64,000 nucleotides of DNA from Mycolicibacterium pyrenivorans (GTDB lineage: Bacteria; Actinomycetota; Actinomycetes; Mycobacteriales; Mycobacteriaceae), in NCBI RefSeq assembly GCF_025821625.1, contig NZ_JACKSH010000092.1, positions 1,143-65,142 on the forward strand, given 5' to 3'. The notes under the pieces were generated by a model that was not told where the DNA came from, did no database searches, and saw nothing but the letters and a program-made list of their open reading frames with translations. Position 1 is the stretch's first letter. Each line of letters opens with the position of its first letter. Positions 44,851 to 55,836 of this stretch are shown here, one piece after another. The position numbers and the translations under genes are program-made.

Positions 44851-45270
44851 GTGACGAGTCAGCACGGGTTCACCGCGCCCGTACACGTGCGGTGGTCGGA
44901 CATCGACATGTACCAGCACATCAACCACGCGACGATGGTGACGATCCTCGAAGAGGCCCGGATCCCTTTCCTTCGTGAGCCTTTCGGCGACGAGATCACC
45001 ACGATCGGCCTGCTCATCGCCGAGGTCGACATCGCCTACAAGAAGCAGCTGATGTTGATCGATTCGCCGTTGCAGGTCACGATGTGGTCGAAGCGGGTCA
45101 GGGCCGTGGACTTCACGATCGGCTACGAGGTGCGGTCGGTCGGTGCGCCGCCAGACTCCAGGCCCGCGGTCATCGCCGACACGCAACTGGCGGCGGTTCA
45201 CATCAAGGAGCAACGCCTGCAGCGGCTTTCGAGCAGCCAGCGACAGTACCTGCAACGCTGGACACGATGA
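44851..45270 (+). CDS. Acyl-CoA thioesterase, hotdog fold (Rv2475c-like)
   Basis: The 139-residue protein has the 4-hydroxybenzoyl-CoA thioesterase-type hotdog pattern: VRWSDIDMYQHINHATMV (about 11-28, with the catalytic Asp) and LLIAEVDIAYKKQL. It would hydrolyse acyl-CoA in the cytosol; the substrate is unknown. I chose the GTG at 44851, just after the gdh stop at 44837, giving a length close to Rv2475c. The next gene overlaps it by ATGA. Confidence 0.88.
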   Translation: MTSQHGFTAPVHVRWSDIDMYQHINHATMVTILEEARIPFLREPFGDEITTIGLLIAEVDIAYKKQLMLIDSPLQVTMWSKRVRAVDFTIGYEVRSVGAPPDSRPAVIADTQLAAVHIKEQRLQRLSSSQRQYLQRWTR

Positions 45271-45956
45271 CGGGCACCGAGCGCGGGGTGTGGCTGGGCC
45301 CGCAAGACAGAGCCGCGCACCGCGAAGACCTGTCCAGGTTCACCGAGCGAGCGCAACGGCTGGACGAGGCGACCGTGGTGCGGCTGCGGGAACGCCAGGG
45401 CGGGATGATCGTCGCCTGGGTGGCCACGGGCTTCGACGTGTTGGCGAGCAGGGTGGTCGGCGGCCGCGTCCGGCCCGCGGACCTTTGTGCCGGTGCCGAC
45501 GCGCTGCTGGCCGGGTTGGCGGCGATGGACAGCGAGGGGTACGTCGACCCGGGCTTCGGGATGGACTCGGCCTGGCGGGGCGTCCTGCCGCCCGACACCG
45601 GTTTCGTCCACCTCGACGATGTGCCCGCGCGCGTGGTGCTGGACCTGGCCCAGCGGGGAGTGAGTCTGGCCAAGGAGCATTCCAGCGCGCACGGCCCGCC
45701 TGCGTCACTCCTCGATCAGGAGGTCCTCGCCGTCACCGCGGCCGGGGACAGTGTCGGCATCCCGATGCGGTGCGTGTTCGCGTTGACGGCGATGGGTTTC
45801 CTGCCGCAGACACAGGCCGGAGACGAGTTCGCGCCGGAATCGGTCAGCGCCGACGAGGTGGTGCGGGTGCGGGTGTTGCCGTCCTGGCTGCGCATCGACG
45901 CGCGTTTCGGCACCGTCTACCGCCGCCGCGGCGACCCGGCCGTGGTGCTGCGCTGA
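45267..45956 (+). CDS. Conserved hypothetical protein (Rv2474c-like)
   Basis: The 229-residue product is predicted soluble, with MIVAWVATGFDVLASRVVGG near 47-66 and LPSWLRIDARFGTVYRRRGD near the end. No catalytic motif is recognised. Its ATG overlaps the thioesterase stop, so the two are coupled; the H37Rv neighbour Rv2474c has the same position and similar length. It ends facing glbO across a perfect 19-bp inverted repeat. Confidence 0.8.
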   Translation: MTGTERGVWLGPQDRAAHREDLSRFTERAQRLDEATVVRLRERQGGMIVAWVATGFDVLASRVVGGRVRPADLCAGADALLAGLAAMDSEGYVDPGFGMDSAWRGVLPPDTGFVHLDDVPARVVLDLAQRGVSLAKEHSSAHGPPASLLDQEVLAVTAAGDSVGIPMRCVFALTAMGFLPQTQAGDEFAPESVSADEVVRVRVLPSWLRIDARFGTVYRRRGDPAVVLR

Positions 45957-45968
45957 GTCATCCAAATT

Positions 45969-46035
45969 CTCGCCGGAATTGCATTCCAGCAGCGAAACTT
46001 CGAGTGCGCGTCTGCCGGAATGCAATTCCGGCGAG
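45969..46035. repeat. Perfect 19-bp inverted repeat between convergent genes
   Basis: Left arm 45969-45987 begins CTCGCCGGAATTGC and right arm 46017-46035 is its exact reverse complement; the loop is 29 nt. The arms themselves contain GGAAT...ATTCC sub-palindromes. It fills almost all of the space between the Rv2474c-like gene and glbO. It could act as a bidirectional terminator or be a copy of a dispersed palindromic repeat; there is no terminal T-run. Confidence 0.8.
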
Positions 46036-46046
46036 GGGGTGCACCC

Positions 46047-46472
46047 TCAGAACGGCGAGTTGACCATCGAATCGGCCGCCATCTCCAGATAGGCGATCAG
46101 CTCCTGACGGTGCACGTCGTCGAGGGTCTCGGAGTCGATCTCGGCCACGGCGGTGTGCATGCAACGAAGCCACGCGTCGCGTTCGAGGTAGCCGATCCGG
46201 AACGGCGCGTGACGCATCCGCAGCCGTGGGTGGCCCCGTTGGTCGGAGTAGGTGCGCGGCCCGCCCCAGTACTGCTCGAGGAACATCCGCAGCCGCGCCT
46301 CGGCGGCCTCGAAGTCGTCCTCGGGATAGAGCGGACGTAGGATCTCGTCCTCGCGCACCAACTCGTAGAAGCGCCCCACCATGGTCTGGAACGTCGCGTG
46401 GCCGCCCACGACGTCATAGAACGACTGCGGCTTGTCCAGGGAGTCCTTCTCCGGGTCTTTTTCGGCGTCCAT
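46047..46472 (-). CDS. glbO: Truncated hemoglobin O, group II (Rv2470-like)
   Basis: The 141-residue haem protein is close to M. tuberculosis trHbO: B10 Tyr in GRFYELV near 31, CD1 Tyr in LRPLYPEDD near 45, proximal His in [12 protein letters not shown] near 86, and the group II Trp in [12 protein letters not shown] near 99. It binds O2 and NO and is thought to aid oxygen use or nitrosative defence. The first about 12 residues ([12 protein letters not shown]) are an extension relative to H37Rv. GGGAG precedes the ATG at 46472. A longer frame to 46535 is not supported. Confidence 0.93.
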   Translation of the reverse strand: MDAEKDPEKDSLDKPQSFYDVVGGHATFQTMVGRFYELVREDEILRPLYPEDDFEAAEARLRMFLEQYWGGPRTYSDQRGHPRLRMRHAPFRIGYLERDAWLRCMHTAVAEIDSETLDDVHRQELIAYLEMAADSMVNSPF

Positions 46473-46699
46473 TTGCTCCCATTGTGGGCCATCGCCGCCG
46501 TAGACCGCACAGGCGGACCCTGGGCGCGAGGTCACGGCTTCGCATATTGGCTACGCTGCGCGTTTCGTCTTTCCGATGGTCTCGTCTGGTCACCACGAGG
46601 GCAGACGGTCACCCGATGTTCACCGACTGACCAGCGAACACCATCAGAATTGCCGTGCGATCTGGGGTGATCCATGGTGAACTGTCGTTCGGAGGACGT

Positions 46700-47365
46700 A
46701 TGGCGCAGCGTAAGAACGGTCGCTCCCACCGGCACCCCCGGTCCGCGGCTGGCTCATCCGGGTCGACAACGAGCGCCGCCTCGCGCGCGCTGCACAGTGT
46801 CATCCAGGGCGTCGACACGCACTGCGGCGGCGCGGCGGATTCGTCGTTCTGGGGCCGCAGGCGGGTGCTCCTCCTCAATTCGACCTACGAACCTCTCACC
46901 GCGCTGCCGATGCGCCGCGCCGTGATCATGCTGATGTGCGGCAAGGCCGACGTCGTGCACGACGACCCCATGGGGCCGGTGATCCACTCGGCGAGCCGGA
47001 CCGTCGTCGTTCCGTCGGTCATCCGGCTGCGGACATTCGTCCGGGTTCCCTACCGCGCCCGCGTCCCGATGACGAGGGCCGCGCTGATGCATCGTGACCG
47101 GTTCCGGTGCGCATACTGCGGGTCCAAGGCCGACACCGTCGACCACGTCATCCCGCGCAGCCGGGGAGGCGCACACTCGTGGGAGAACTGCGTCGCCGCC
47201 TGCTCGGCGTGCAACCACCGCAAGGCCGACCGGTTGCTGACCGAGCTGGGGTGGACGCTGCACGCCACGCCGCTGCCCCCCAAGGGACAGCACTGGCGGT
47301 TGCTCTCCAGCATCAAGGAGCTGGACCCCGCGTGGGTCAGATACCTGGGTGAGGGCGCGGCCTGA
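46700..47365 (+). CDS. HNH endonuclease family protein (Rv2469c-like)
   Basis: The 221-residue protein has a C-terminal HNH nuclease fold: [20 protein letters not shown] (near 141) then [17 protein letters not shown], with paired CxxC zinc ligands and the catalytic DHV. The N-terminal region ([17 protein letters not shown]) is typical of actinobacterial HNH proteins of this group. The substrate is unknown; it is not beside a methylase, so a restriction role is not indicated. GGAGG lies 4 nt before the ATG at 46700. It is divergent from glbO, as in H37Rv. Confidence 0.9.
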   Translation: MAQRKNGRSHRHPRSAAGSSGSTTSAASRALHSVIQGVDTHCGGAADSSFWGRRRVLLLNSTYEPLTALPMRRAVIMLMCGKADVVHDDPMGPVIHSASRTVVVPSVIRLRTFVRVPYRARVPMTRAALMHRDRFRCAYCGSKADTVDHVIPRSRGGAHSWENCVAACSACNHRKADRLLTELGWTLHATPLPPKGQHWRLLSSIKELDPAWVRYLGEGAA

Positions 47366-47378
47366 CAGGCGCGTGCGT

Positions 47379-47384
47379 TACGGT
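47379..47384 (+). promoter_or_regulatory. -10 box of a leaderless promoter (ctaJ-like gene)
   Basis: TACGGT ends 6 nt before the GTG at 47391. There is no Shine-Dalgarno before this GTG, which supports a leaderless start. Confidence 0.5.
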
Positions 47385-47390
47385 TTCCCC

Positions 47391-47624
47391 GTGAACTCGA
47401 CCGCACTGATTCACGCCAGCTTCGTGCTGGTGCCGCTGGCGCTGACGCTGTTTCTGGCCCTGTTCATCTTCACCAAGAAAGGGCCGCACCCAGCGACGTA
47501 TGACATGTCGGAGACGTGGACGCACGAACCGATCCTGTGGGCCGCCGCAGAGCCGGCCGATCACGGTCACGGCGGCCACGGCGCGCACCTGACGGTGGGA
47601 GGTGGCGCAAGTGGCAAGTGGTGA
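47391..47624 (+). CDS. ctaJ: Small membrane protein, CtaJ-like aa3 oxidase subunit (Rv2468A position)
   Basis: The 77-residue protein has one N-terminal transmembrane helix (about 6-28, [19 protein letters not shown]), then [19 protein letters not shown] and a His/Gly-rich tail. Sequence layout and position between the HNH and DUF5130 genes match the small protein found in mycobacterial cytochrome aa3 complexes as CtaJ; this is recalled, not searched. The GTG at 47391 follows a leaderless -10 box. Its end overlaps the next gene. Confidence 0.7.
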   Translation: MNSTALIHASFVLVPLALTLFLALFIFTKKGPHPATYDMSETWTHEPILWAAAEPADHGHGGHGAHLTVGGGASGKW

Positions 47625-48087
47625 GGTCAGTACCGTCGCGTCGACCGCTCTGACAGAGCTGCCCCACGGCTATGCAGTCACCTCCAGCGGCCGCGTCTCG
47701 GGTGTCACCGAGCCCGGCGAGCTGTCGGTGCACTATCCGTTCCCGATCAAGGACCTCGTGATCCTGGACAACGCGCTGAAGTACGGCTCGCGCGCTGCCC
47801 GCGCCCGGTTCGCGGTCTACATCGGAGACCTCGGTGCGGACCCCGCGGCCACCGCGCGCGAGATCCTGGCGAGGGTGCCCACGCCCGACAACGCGGTGCT
47901 GCTGGCCGTGTCGCCGAACCAGAAGGCCATCGAGGTGGTCTACGGCTCGGAGGTCAAGGGCCGCGGCATCGAGGCGTCCGCTCCGCTCGGGGTGTCCGCC
48001 GCAGCCGCGTCGTTCAAAGAGGGCAACCTGATCGACGGGTTGGTCAGCGGCATCCGGGTGCTGAGCGCCGGCGTCTCGCCCCGCTGA
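47611..48087 (+). CDS. DUF5130 family protein (Rv2468c-like)
   Basis: The 158-residue product contains [24 protein letters not shown] and [10 protein letters not shown] segments and a [20 protein letters not shown] region, which look like a TPM-type alpha/beta fold. No catalytic assignment is possible. It follows and overlaps the ctaJ-like gene by 14 nt, so it is probably co-translated and may share its envelope-respiration context. The GTG at 47611 has GGGAGG 8 nt upstream; a GTG at 47602 is too close to that site. Confidence 0.8.
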   Translation: MASGEVSTVASTALTELPHGYAVTSSGRVSGVTEPGELSVHYPFPIKDLVILDNALKYGSRAARARFAVYIGDLGADPAATAREILARVPTPDNAVLLAVSPNQKAIEVVYGSEVKGRGIEASAPLGVSAAAASFKEGNLIDGLVSGIRVLSAGVSPR

Positions 48088-48261
48088 CCCGACTCTTCAT
48101 CTCGCCCGGTCCCGCCGCGGAATAGCGTCCTAGTCGTGATCGGCCCCTCGATCGCGACCGTGGATTCACTCCGGTGGCGGCGCGGTGGCCGAATTCGTGC
48201 ACGGACCACCGTCTCTACGGCCTTAAGCTCGAACCTGGGTCGCAGAGAGGAGGATCGGGCT

Positions 48262-49389
48262 TTGGGCGTCGCGGACGCTTTCATGGCGGTATGGGCCAGG
48301 GCGCGTGCCACCCTCGGCGAGGGCGTTCCGCAGGACGGGTCCGCGTTTGATGAAAGCCCGACCCTGCTGCGGCTCCAGTCGCAGGTGCAGGCCGCCGCGC
48401 CGCAGGGTCGTTGGCAGGGGCCGTCCTCGGACGCATACGCATTCGTCAATGACCGCCACGCGGGTGCTCTCGGGGCAGCCGCGCTTCTTGACCGACGGCT
48501 GCGCTCTGAGATCGACCGGTCCGTTGCGGTCGTGACCGCGGGGCGGCGAGACCTCGATGACGTTCGTCAGTGGGTCGAGAACGCCGCGGCCGCGGTGCCG
48601 CGAACCCCGGAGGGCGAACGGGCGCTCTACCCGGTGATCAGCAGAGGCAGCGGTGAGGTTGCCGAGATCCTGCAGCGTTCCCAGGCGGATATGAACGCCA
48701 TTGCCGGGCGCATTCAAGGAATCGGCGCCGAGTACCAGGCGCTTGGAAACGAATTCAAGCTCGGGAACGGCGACGGTGCGGCGCCCGGCGCTGAACCCGG
48801 CGAAGAACCCCAACTCGCTGTAGGCGACGAGAACGAGCCATGGACCTATCCGGTCGACCCGCCCCCACCGGTAAATTCCGCACCTGGTGGCGGTAGGTGG
48901 GAACTGGGTCAGGCCTACCCGCCAGGCCCGGGTGGTGGCCCGCCGATGGGGCCGATCCCGGTGCCGAAGCCCTGGCATCGCAGTATCGATCCGCCGGTGA
49001 GGGGAGGTGGTTCGGGCTTGGAGGATGTCGTTTCACCACCGTCCAACGGTGTCGGCGTGAGACCGCCGCTAGTCATGCAGGAGTCCTATGAGTTCCGGGT
49101 GACAGGCGAGGGATTCAGCAACGGTGACGGCCATCTCCGGTGGGTGCAGCGCGACGGCAGCTGGCATCAGGCCCAGTGGATCGACTACGACCTCGAGGCC
49201 AACCACCTGCAGCAGCTCACCGGCAACGTCTCTGTGCCGTTGGGAGACCACAGCTGGGAACCCATCGACATCAAGGACATTTACCACCTGCAGGTGGACA
49301 ACCCACGTCTCACCCTCTACATCCCGGATCCGTCGGGCAGCGTGCTCGAACTCGACCCGAACCGGCCTGCGGTATCGGGGCCGCGATGA
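48262..49389 (+). CDS. ESX/WXG-like helical N-terminal protein of unknown function
   Basis: The 375-residue protein starts with a predicted all-helical domain (about 1-165) containing RWQGPSSDAYAF near 55, a W-x-G turn as in WXG100/EspA-type secreted proteins. A Pro/Gly-rich linker (165-270) and a beta-rich C-terminal domain (MQESYEFRVTGEGF, WVQRDGSWHQAQW, IDIKDIYHLQVDN) follow. I chose the TTG at 48262 because AGAGAGGAGG lies 8 nt upstream. A GTG at 48136 would add an unlikely Arg-rich leader. With the next gene it forms a pair absent at this position in H37Rv. Type VII secretion is an inference. Confidence 0.65.
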   Translation: MGVADAFMAVWARARATLGEGVPQDGSAFDESPTLLRLQSQVQAAAPQGRWQGPSSDAYAFVNDRHAGALGAAALLDRRLRSEIDRSVAVVTAGRRDLDDVRQWVENAAAAVPRTPEGERALYPVISRGSGEVAEILQRSQADMNAIAGRIQGIGAEYQALGNEFKLGNGDGAAPGAEPGEEPQLAVGDENEPWTYPVDPPPPVNSAPGGGRWELGQAYPPGPGGGPPMGPIPVPKPWHRSIDPPVRGGGSGLEDVVSPPSNGVGVRPPLVMQESYEFRVTGEGFSNGDGHLRWVQRDGSWHQAQWIDYDLEANHLQQLTGNVSVPLGDHSWEPIDIKDIYHLQVDNPRLTLYIPDPSGSVLELDPNRPAVSGPR

Positions 49390-49874
49390 TGAATTCCGCG
49401 GAGCCGCAGAGGTCACCCCGGGTGCGCTGGATGTGGATCGTGAGTGCCGCGGTTGTCACGGTGGCGGCCGTAGCGGCCGCCATATGGCTCATCGCCGAGC
49501 CAGCCTCCCCGCAGAGAAAAGCAGACTGCGCGGTCGTCGAAGATGCGGCCCGTGAATGGCAGGCATCGGTAGAAACCTTGATCCCGGCTCAGGGGGTTAC
49601 GGGGCCGAGCGACAAGTTCGTTGACGAGCAGTACCTGAAGATGGCGGCGATGGTGCACACCGCGGCTGATTCGGTTTCGACCCCCGAGATCAAGCAGCAC
49701 CTGAACGAGTGGGCCACTGCGGCAGATCGGCTCGCGTTGTCTCAACAAGATGGCCCCGGCCGCCCCGAGCCTCCCCGGACGCCCGAGGAGATGCTGAAGG
49801 TGTTCAGTCCGATCAACGACGCCGCCGTCGCTCTCGGCGAACTCTGCCCGAATATGCCCTCGGCGCAGCGGTGA
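49386..49874 (+). CDS. Membrane-anchored hypothetical protein paired with the WXG-like gene
   Basis: The 162-residue product has a short cytoplasmic start, one transmembrane helix (about 15-37, WMWIVSAAVVTVAAVAAAIW) and an extracellular helical domain with two cysteines (KADCAVVEDA, LGELCPNM) that could form a disulfide. Tandem ATGs overlap the preceding stop (ATGATGA), so it is translationally coupled to the WXG-like gene. No family name is recognised. It could be an accessory factor for that protein. Confidence 0.7.
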   Translation: MMNSAEPQRSPRVRWMWIVSAAVVTVAAVAAAIWLIAEPASPQRKADCAVVEDAAREWQASVETLIPAQGVTGPSDKFVDEQYLKMAAMVHTAADSVSTPEIKQHLNEWATAADRLALSQQDGPGRPEPPRTPEEMLKVFSPINDAAVALGELCPNMPSAQR

Positions 49875-49886
49875 GGATATCCCGGC

Positions 49887-49920
49887 CCGCGCGCTCGCCG
49901 AGACATGGGTGCTCGCGCGG
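49887..49920. terminator. Possible bidirectional hairpin between convergent genes
   Basis: CCGCGCG (49887-49893) and CGCGCGG (49914-49920) form a 7-bp GC stem with a 20-nt loop in the 54-nt space between two convergent stops. There is no T-run, so this is a weak call. Confidence 0.25.
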
Positions 49921-49928
49921 AAGAAATG

Positions 49929-52514
<2,586 letters not shown>

Positions 52515-52522
52515 GCTCGTCA

Positions 52523-52528
52523 ACACTA
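52523..52528 (-). promoter_or_regulatory. Possible leaderless -10 box for pepN
   Basis: On the minus strand TAGTGT ends 8 nt before the pepN GTG, slightly longer than the usual 6-7 nt spacing. No Shine-Dalgarno is evident before the GTG. Confidence 0.35.
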
Positions 52529-52610
52529 AAGCACCCGGGAAGACATGGGGGGTGTCGTCGGTTGTGCCGTACGGACGTCTGTCGTGACCAACGTTGAGGA
52601 GAGGACCGCC

Positions 52611-53249
52611 ATGTCCGAATTGACCGAGAAGTCCCGTGCCGATTTCTGGTTCGATCCGCTGTGCCCGTGGTGCTGGATCACGTCGCGGTGGATCCTCGAG
52701 GTGGAGACGGTCCGCGACATCGAGGTCAGCTTCCATGTGATGAGCCTCGCGGTGCTCAACGAGAGCAGGGATCTGCCCGAGGAGTACCAGGAGGCGATGA
52801 AGGCGGCGTGGGGCCCGGTGCGGGTGGCGATCGCCGCCGAGCAGGCTTCAGGGTTTGGGGGATCCGAGATCCTCGGGCCGCTGTACACGGCGATGGGCAC
52901 CCGGATCCACAACAAGAACTATCAAGAATTCGACAAGGATTTCTCCGCCGTGATCAAGGAATCCCTCGACGAGGTCGGGTTGCCCGCCGAACTGGCCGAG
53001 GCGGCGACCTCCGAGGACTACGACGCAGCGTTGCGCGAAAGTCACCATGCCGGGATGGACGCGGTCGGCGAGGACGTCGGCACCCCGACGATCCACGTCG
53101 ACGGGGTGGCGTTCTTCGGGCCGGTGCTCTCACGCATCCCGCGCGGCGAGGAAGCGGGCAAGTTGTGGGACGCCTCGGTGATCTTCGCGTCGTATCCACA
53201 CTTCTGGGAGCTGAAGCGCACCCGCACCGAGTCGCCGACGTTCGACTGA
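52611..53249 (+). CDS. DsbA-fold mycothiol-dependent reductase (Rv2466c-like)
   Basis: The 212-residue protein has a thioredoxin/DsbA fold with active site [14 protein letters not shown] near 19 (CPWC) and a cis-Pro region [17 protein letters not shown] near 160. Rv2466c, its apparent counterpart, uses mycothiol and acts in oxidative stress and nitro-drug activation. GAGGAGAGG lies just before the ATG at 52611. It is divergent from pepN, as in H37Rv, where rpiB follows; here three inserted genes intervene. Confidence 0.9.
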   Translation: MSELTEKSRADFWFDPLCPWCWITSRWILEVETVRDIEVSFHVMSLAVLNESRDLPEEYQEAMKAAWGPVRVAIAAEQASGFGGSEILGPLYTAMGTRIHNKNYQEFDKDFSAVIKESLDEVGLPAELAEAATSEDYDAALRESHHAGMDAVGEDVGTPTIHVDGVAFFGPVLSRIPRGEEAGKLWDASVIFASYPHFWELKRTRTESPTFD

Positions 53250-53321
53250 CGTATCCGCGCGATTGTTTCCGTGCGGTTTACTCCGGTTGCGAGTGGGCGC
53301 CGCCGGGGTGACGGTATTGCG

Positions 53322-54390
53322 ATGACTGTCGCCGAGCCCACCACTGGCGGTCACCGCGGGTGTCGGCTGGTTCGCGACCAACAGCGTCAGCGGCGCCTTC
53401 GCGCTTTCCACGCTGTTCGGTTTCGGTCCGCTCGTGGCGCTGGTCGTCATCGTGCTGGCCCAGACGGCGTTGGCGTTCTTCGGGCACAACCTGGTGCAGG
53501 CCTTCGAGCGGTACTCCTTCCCGGTGCTGGCGGTCATCTTCATCGCGGCGTCGGTGGTGATCTTCGCCAACGCCGATGTCGGAAACGCCGCGCCTGCTGC
53601 CGGAGGCGTCGGCGGTATGGGCGGGTTCCTGCTCACCGTCGGCACGTCGTTCGGCTACGCGGCGGGCTGGACCCCCTACGCCGCGGACTTCGCCCGGTAC
53701 CTACCCGCGAGCGTGTCGCCTGCGCGTACCGGGTTCTTCGCTGCCGCAGGGCTGTTCACCGCGTGTGTCGTCCTCGAGGTGGTCGGCGCAGCCTCGGTGA
53801 CGACCGGGCAGGGATCGCTGGCCGACCCGACAGGTTCGTTCACCGCCGAGCTGGCCTCGCCGCTGGCGAAGGCGACGTTGCTGGCCATCGCGGTCGGTGC
53901 GATCGCCGCCAACGCGATCAACATCTACTCCGGCGCAATGGCATTCGTGACCATCGGCATCAAGTTGCCCCACCACGTCGCACGCGCCCTGGTGACGGTG
54001 TTCTTCGGGGTGGCCGGATTCCTGGTGGCGTGGTGGGCTTTGCCCGACGCCGCGCACAGTTACGAGTCGTTCCTGCTCATCATCGCCTACTGGGTGGGGC
54101 CGTGGCTGGGTGTGGTGTTCGCCGACCAGTACCTGCGCCGCGGACAGCAGGTCGGCCAGATTGGCCACCTGCTCTATGACCGGTCCTACGTCAACTGGGG
54201 TGGGCTGGCCGCGTTCCTCATCGGCCTGGTGGTGTCGGTGGGGCTGTTCGCCAACCAGGAGAAGCTCGTCGGGGGGGTCGCCGCCGCGGTGCCCGAGTTG
54301 GGGGACATCACGTTCTTTGCCGGTTTCCTGCTCGCCGGGGCCGCATACTTGGCTCTGTGTCGTTCCAAGATCGCAGCCGAGGAGGTATGA
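53322..54390 (+). pseudogene. NCS1 family cytosine/purine permease, N-terminally deleted and frameshifted
   Basis: The frame open from 53326 to 54390 encodes the C-terminal two thirds of an NCS1 (CodB-like) permease with about eight membrane helices: GVGWFATNSVSGAFAL, FFGHNLVQAFERYSF, FGYAAGWTPYAADFARYLP, NAINIYSGAMAF. It has no good start before a GTG at 53434, and the first four or so helices of the family are missing. An ATG at 53322 in another frame gives MTVAEPTTGG, which looks like a permease N terminus. This suggests an internal deletion that joined start and middle out of frame. Its stop overlaps the cytosine deaminase start. It could still make a truncated protein of unknown use. Confidence 0.7.
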
Positions 54391-54830
54391 GAACACCACT
54401 GGAGATGCTCGATGTCGCCGTGGATGAAGCGCGAAAAGGGTTGTCCGAGGGCGGCATCCCGATCGGCGCTGCGCTGTTCTCCGCCGACGGCACGCTGCTG
54501 GGCAGTGGACACAACCGGCGGGTGCAGCTCGACGATCCGTCCATTCACGCCGAGACCGACGCATTCCGCAACGCCGGACGGCAGCGTGATTACCGGTCGA
54601 CGGTCATGGTGACCACACTGTCGCCGTGCTGGTACTGCAGTGGCCTGGTCCGCCAGTTCAACATCGGCGCCGTCGTGATCGGGGAGAGCCAGACCTTCAC
54701 CGGTGGGCACGACTGGCTGGCCGAGAACGGGGTATCGGTCACCATGCTCGACGACCAGCGCTGCGTGACGATGATGCGCGAGTTCATCGCGGCCAATCCG
54801 GGTCTATGGGCGGAGGACATCGGTGAATAG
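54387..54830 (+). CDS. Cytosine deaminase, yeast FCY1-like
   Basis: The 147-residue enzyme has the zinc-dependent deaminase motifs HAETDAFRNAG near 54 (zinc His and catalytic Glu) and SPCWYCSGLV near 80 (zinc Cys pair). The C terminus ANPGLWAEDIGE closely resembles yeast cytosine deaminase, unlike the larger TIM-barrel CodA of enteric bacteria. It would convert cytosine to uracil in the cytosol. The ATG at 54387 overlaps the permease stop (ATGA), implying that permease and deaminase were one operon for cytosine salvage. A GAGGAGG lies unusually close to this ATG. Confidence 0.88.
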   Translation: MRTPLEMLDVAVDEARKGLSEGGIPIGAALFSADGTLLGSGHNRRVQLDDPSIHAETDAFRNAGRQRDYRSTVMVTTLSPCWYCSGLVRQFNIGAVVIGESQTFTGGHDWLAENGVSVTMLDDQRCVTMMREFIAANPGLWAEDIGE

Positions 54831-54853
54831 GGCTGACGGATGAGTGTCATCGA

Positions 54854-55813
54854 ATGAATATGGTTGCCACCGTCGATCTTTCACGCTGGCGCCGGGGCGG
54901 CCGGGCAGCCGACGAGGTTGCCGTCAACGTCGACGCCGGGCTACAGCGCGCGGGGTTCATCCTGGTGCGTGGTCACGGTGTGGACCCGGCCCTGGCGCGC
55001 GGCGTCCGCGCCGCGGCCCGTGAGTTCTTCCTGCTGTCCGACGATGTCAAGGCCAGATACTCGGTGCCCGTCGGTGGGCACGGCTGGCTCGCACCCGGCG
55101 CCGAGGCCAACGCCTACGCCGAGGGCACCGAGACGCCACCGGACCTCAAGGAGAGTTTCAGCCTGGGCGCCGAGACCGCAACGGGTGACCCCGATGTCGA
55201 CCGGATCTGGTTCGCCCCCAACGTGTGGCCGCTCGAGGTGCCCGCGCTGCAGCGGTTGGTCACCGAATACACCGCCCAGATGCGGTGGGTCGCCGACGAG
55301 CTGCTGGCGCTGTTCGCGCACGCGCTGGGCCTGTCCACGAATCCGTTCGCGGCGATGGCCAGCACGCCGACCTGGACGATGAACATCAACCACTACCCGC
55401 CCGTCAGCGTGGTGGGCGAACCGGAGGCCGGACAGTTCCGGATCGGGCCGCACACCGACTTCGGAACGGTGACCCTCCTGGACCGTGAACCCGGCGCGGG
55501 CGGTCTGCAGGTCTACTCCGAGGAGGCGGGCTGGGAGGACGCGCCGTATGACCCCGACGCGCTCACGGTCAACATCGGCGATCTGCTGGAGTACTGGAGC
55601 GGACGGCGCTGGCCGTCGGGCCGGCACCGGGTCCTGCCGCCGCAACCGCATGCTCCCGAAGAGGATCTGGTGTCGCTCATCTACTTCTACGAGGCCAACC
55701 ACGACGCGGTCGTCACACCGCTCGCGCCGCCGGTCGGCAAGGTCTCCGGCCTGGTGCCCGTGACCACGGCCGCGTTCATCAAGGAGCGTCTCGACGCGAT
55801 CACCGTGGCCTGA
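54854..55813 (+). CDS. 2-oxoglutarate/Fe(II)-dependent oxygenase, isopenicillin-N-synthase-like
   Basis: The 319-residue protein has a DIOX_N region (GFILVRGHGVDP near 34) and the double-stranded beta-helix core with iron ligands in GPHTDFGTVTLL (HxD near 199) and SGRHRVLPP (distal His near 253). It lies 23 nt after cytosine deaminase. IPNS-like oxygenases include thymine 7-hydroxylase of fungal pyrimidine salvage, so a nucleobase hydroxylase is a reasonable guess from context. Other substrates are equally open. The start could also be the ATG two codons later. Confidence 0.85.
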   Translation: MNMVATVDLSRWRRGGRAADEVAVNVDAGLQRAGFILVRGHGVDPALARGVRAAAREFFLLSDDVKARYSVPVGGHGWLAPGAEANAYAEGTETPPDLKESFSLGAETATGDPDVDRIWFAPNVWPLEVPALQRLVTEYTAQMRWVADELLALFAHALGLSTNPFAAMASTPTWTMNINHYPPVSVVGEPEAGQFRIGPHTDFGTVTLLDREPGAGGLQVYSEEAGWEDAPYDPDALTVNIGDLLEYWSGRRWPSGRHRVLPPQPHAPEEDLVSLIYFYEANHDAVVTPLAPPVGKVSGLVPVTTAAFIKERLDAITVA

Positions 55814-55823
55814 GCGGCGAATG

Positions 55824-55829
55824 TAGGGT
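55824..55829 (+). promoter_or_regulatory. -10 box of a leaderless promoter (rpiB)
   Basis: TAGGGT ends 7 nt before the rpiB ATG at 55837, marking a leaderless start independent of the inserted upstream genes. Confidence 0.5.
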
Positions 55830-55836
55830 ATCCGCC

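Noticed and set aside
48123..48261. Leaderless start at GTG 48136 (TAGCGT 7 nt upstream) for the WXG-like gene
   Set aside because: The box fits, but the added 42 residues are Arg-rich and unlike a protein N terminus, and a strong AGAGAGGAGG sits before TTG 48262. The box could still be the promoter for a longer leader.
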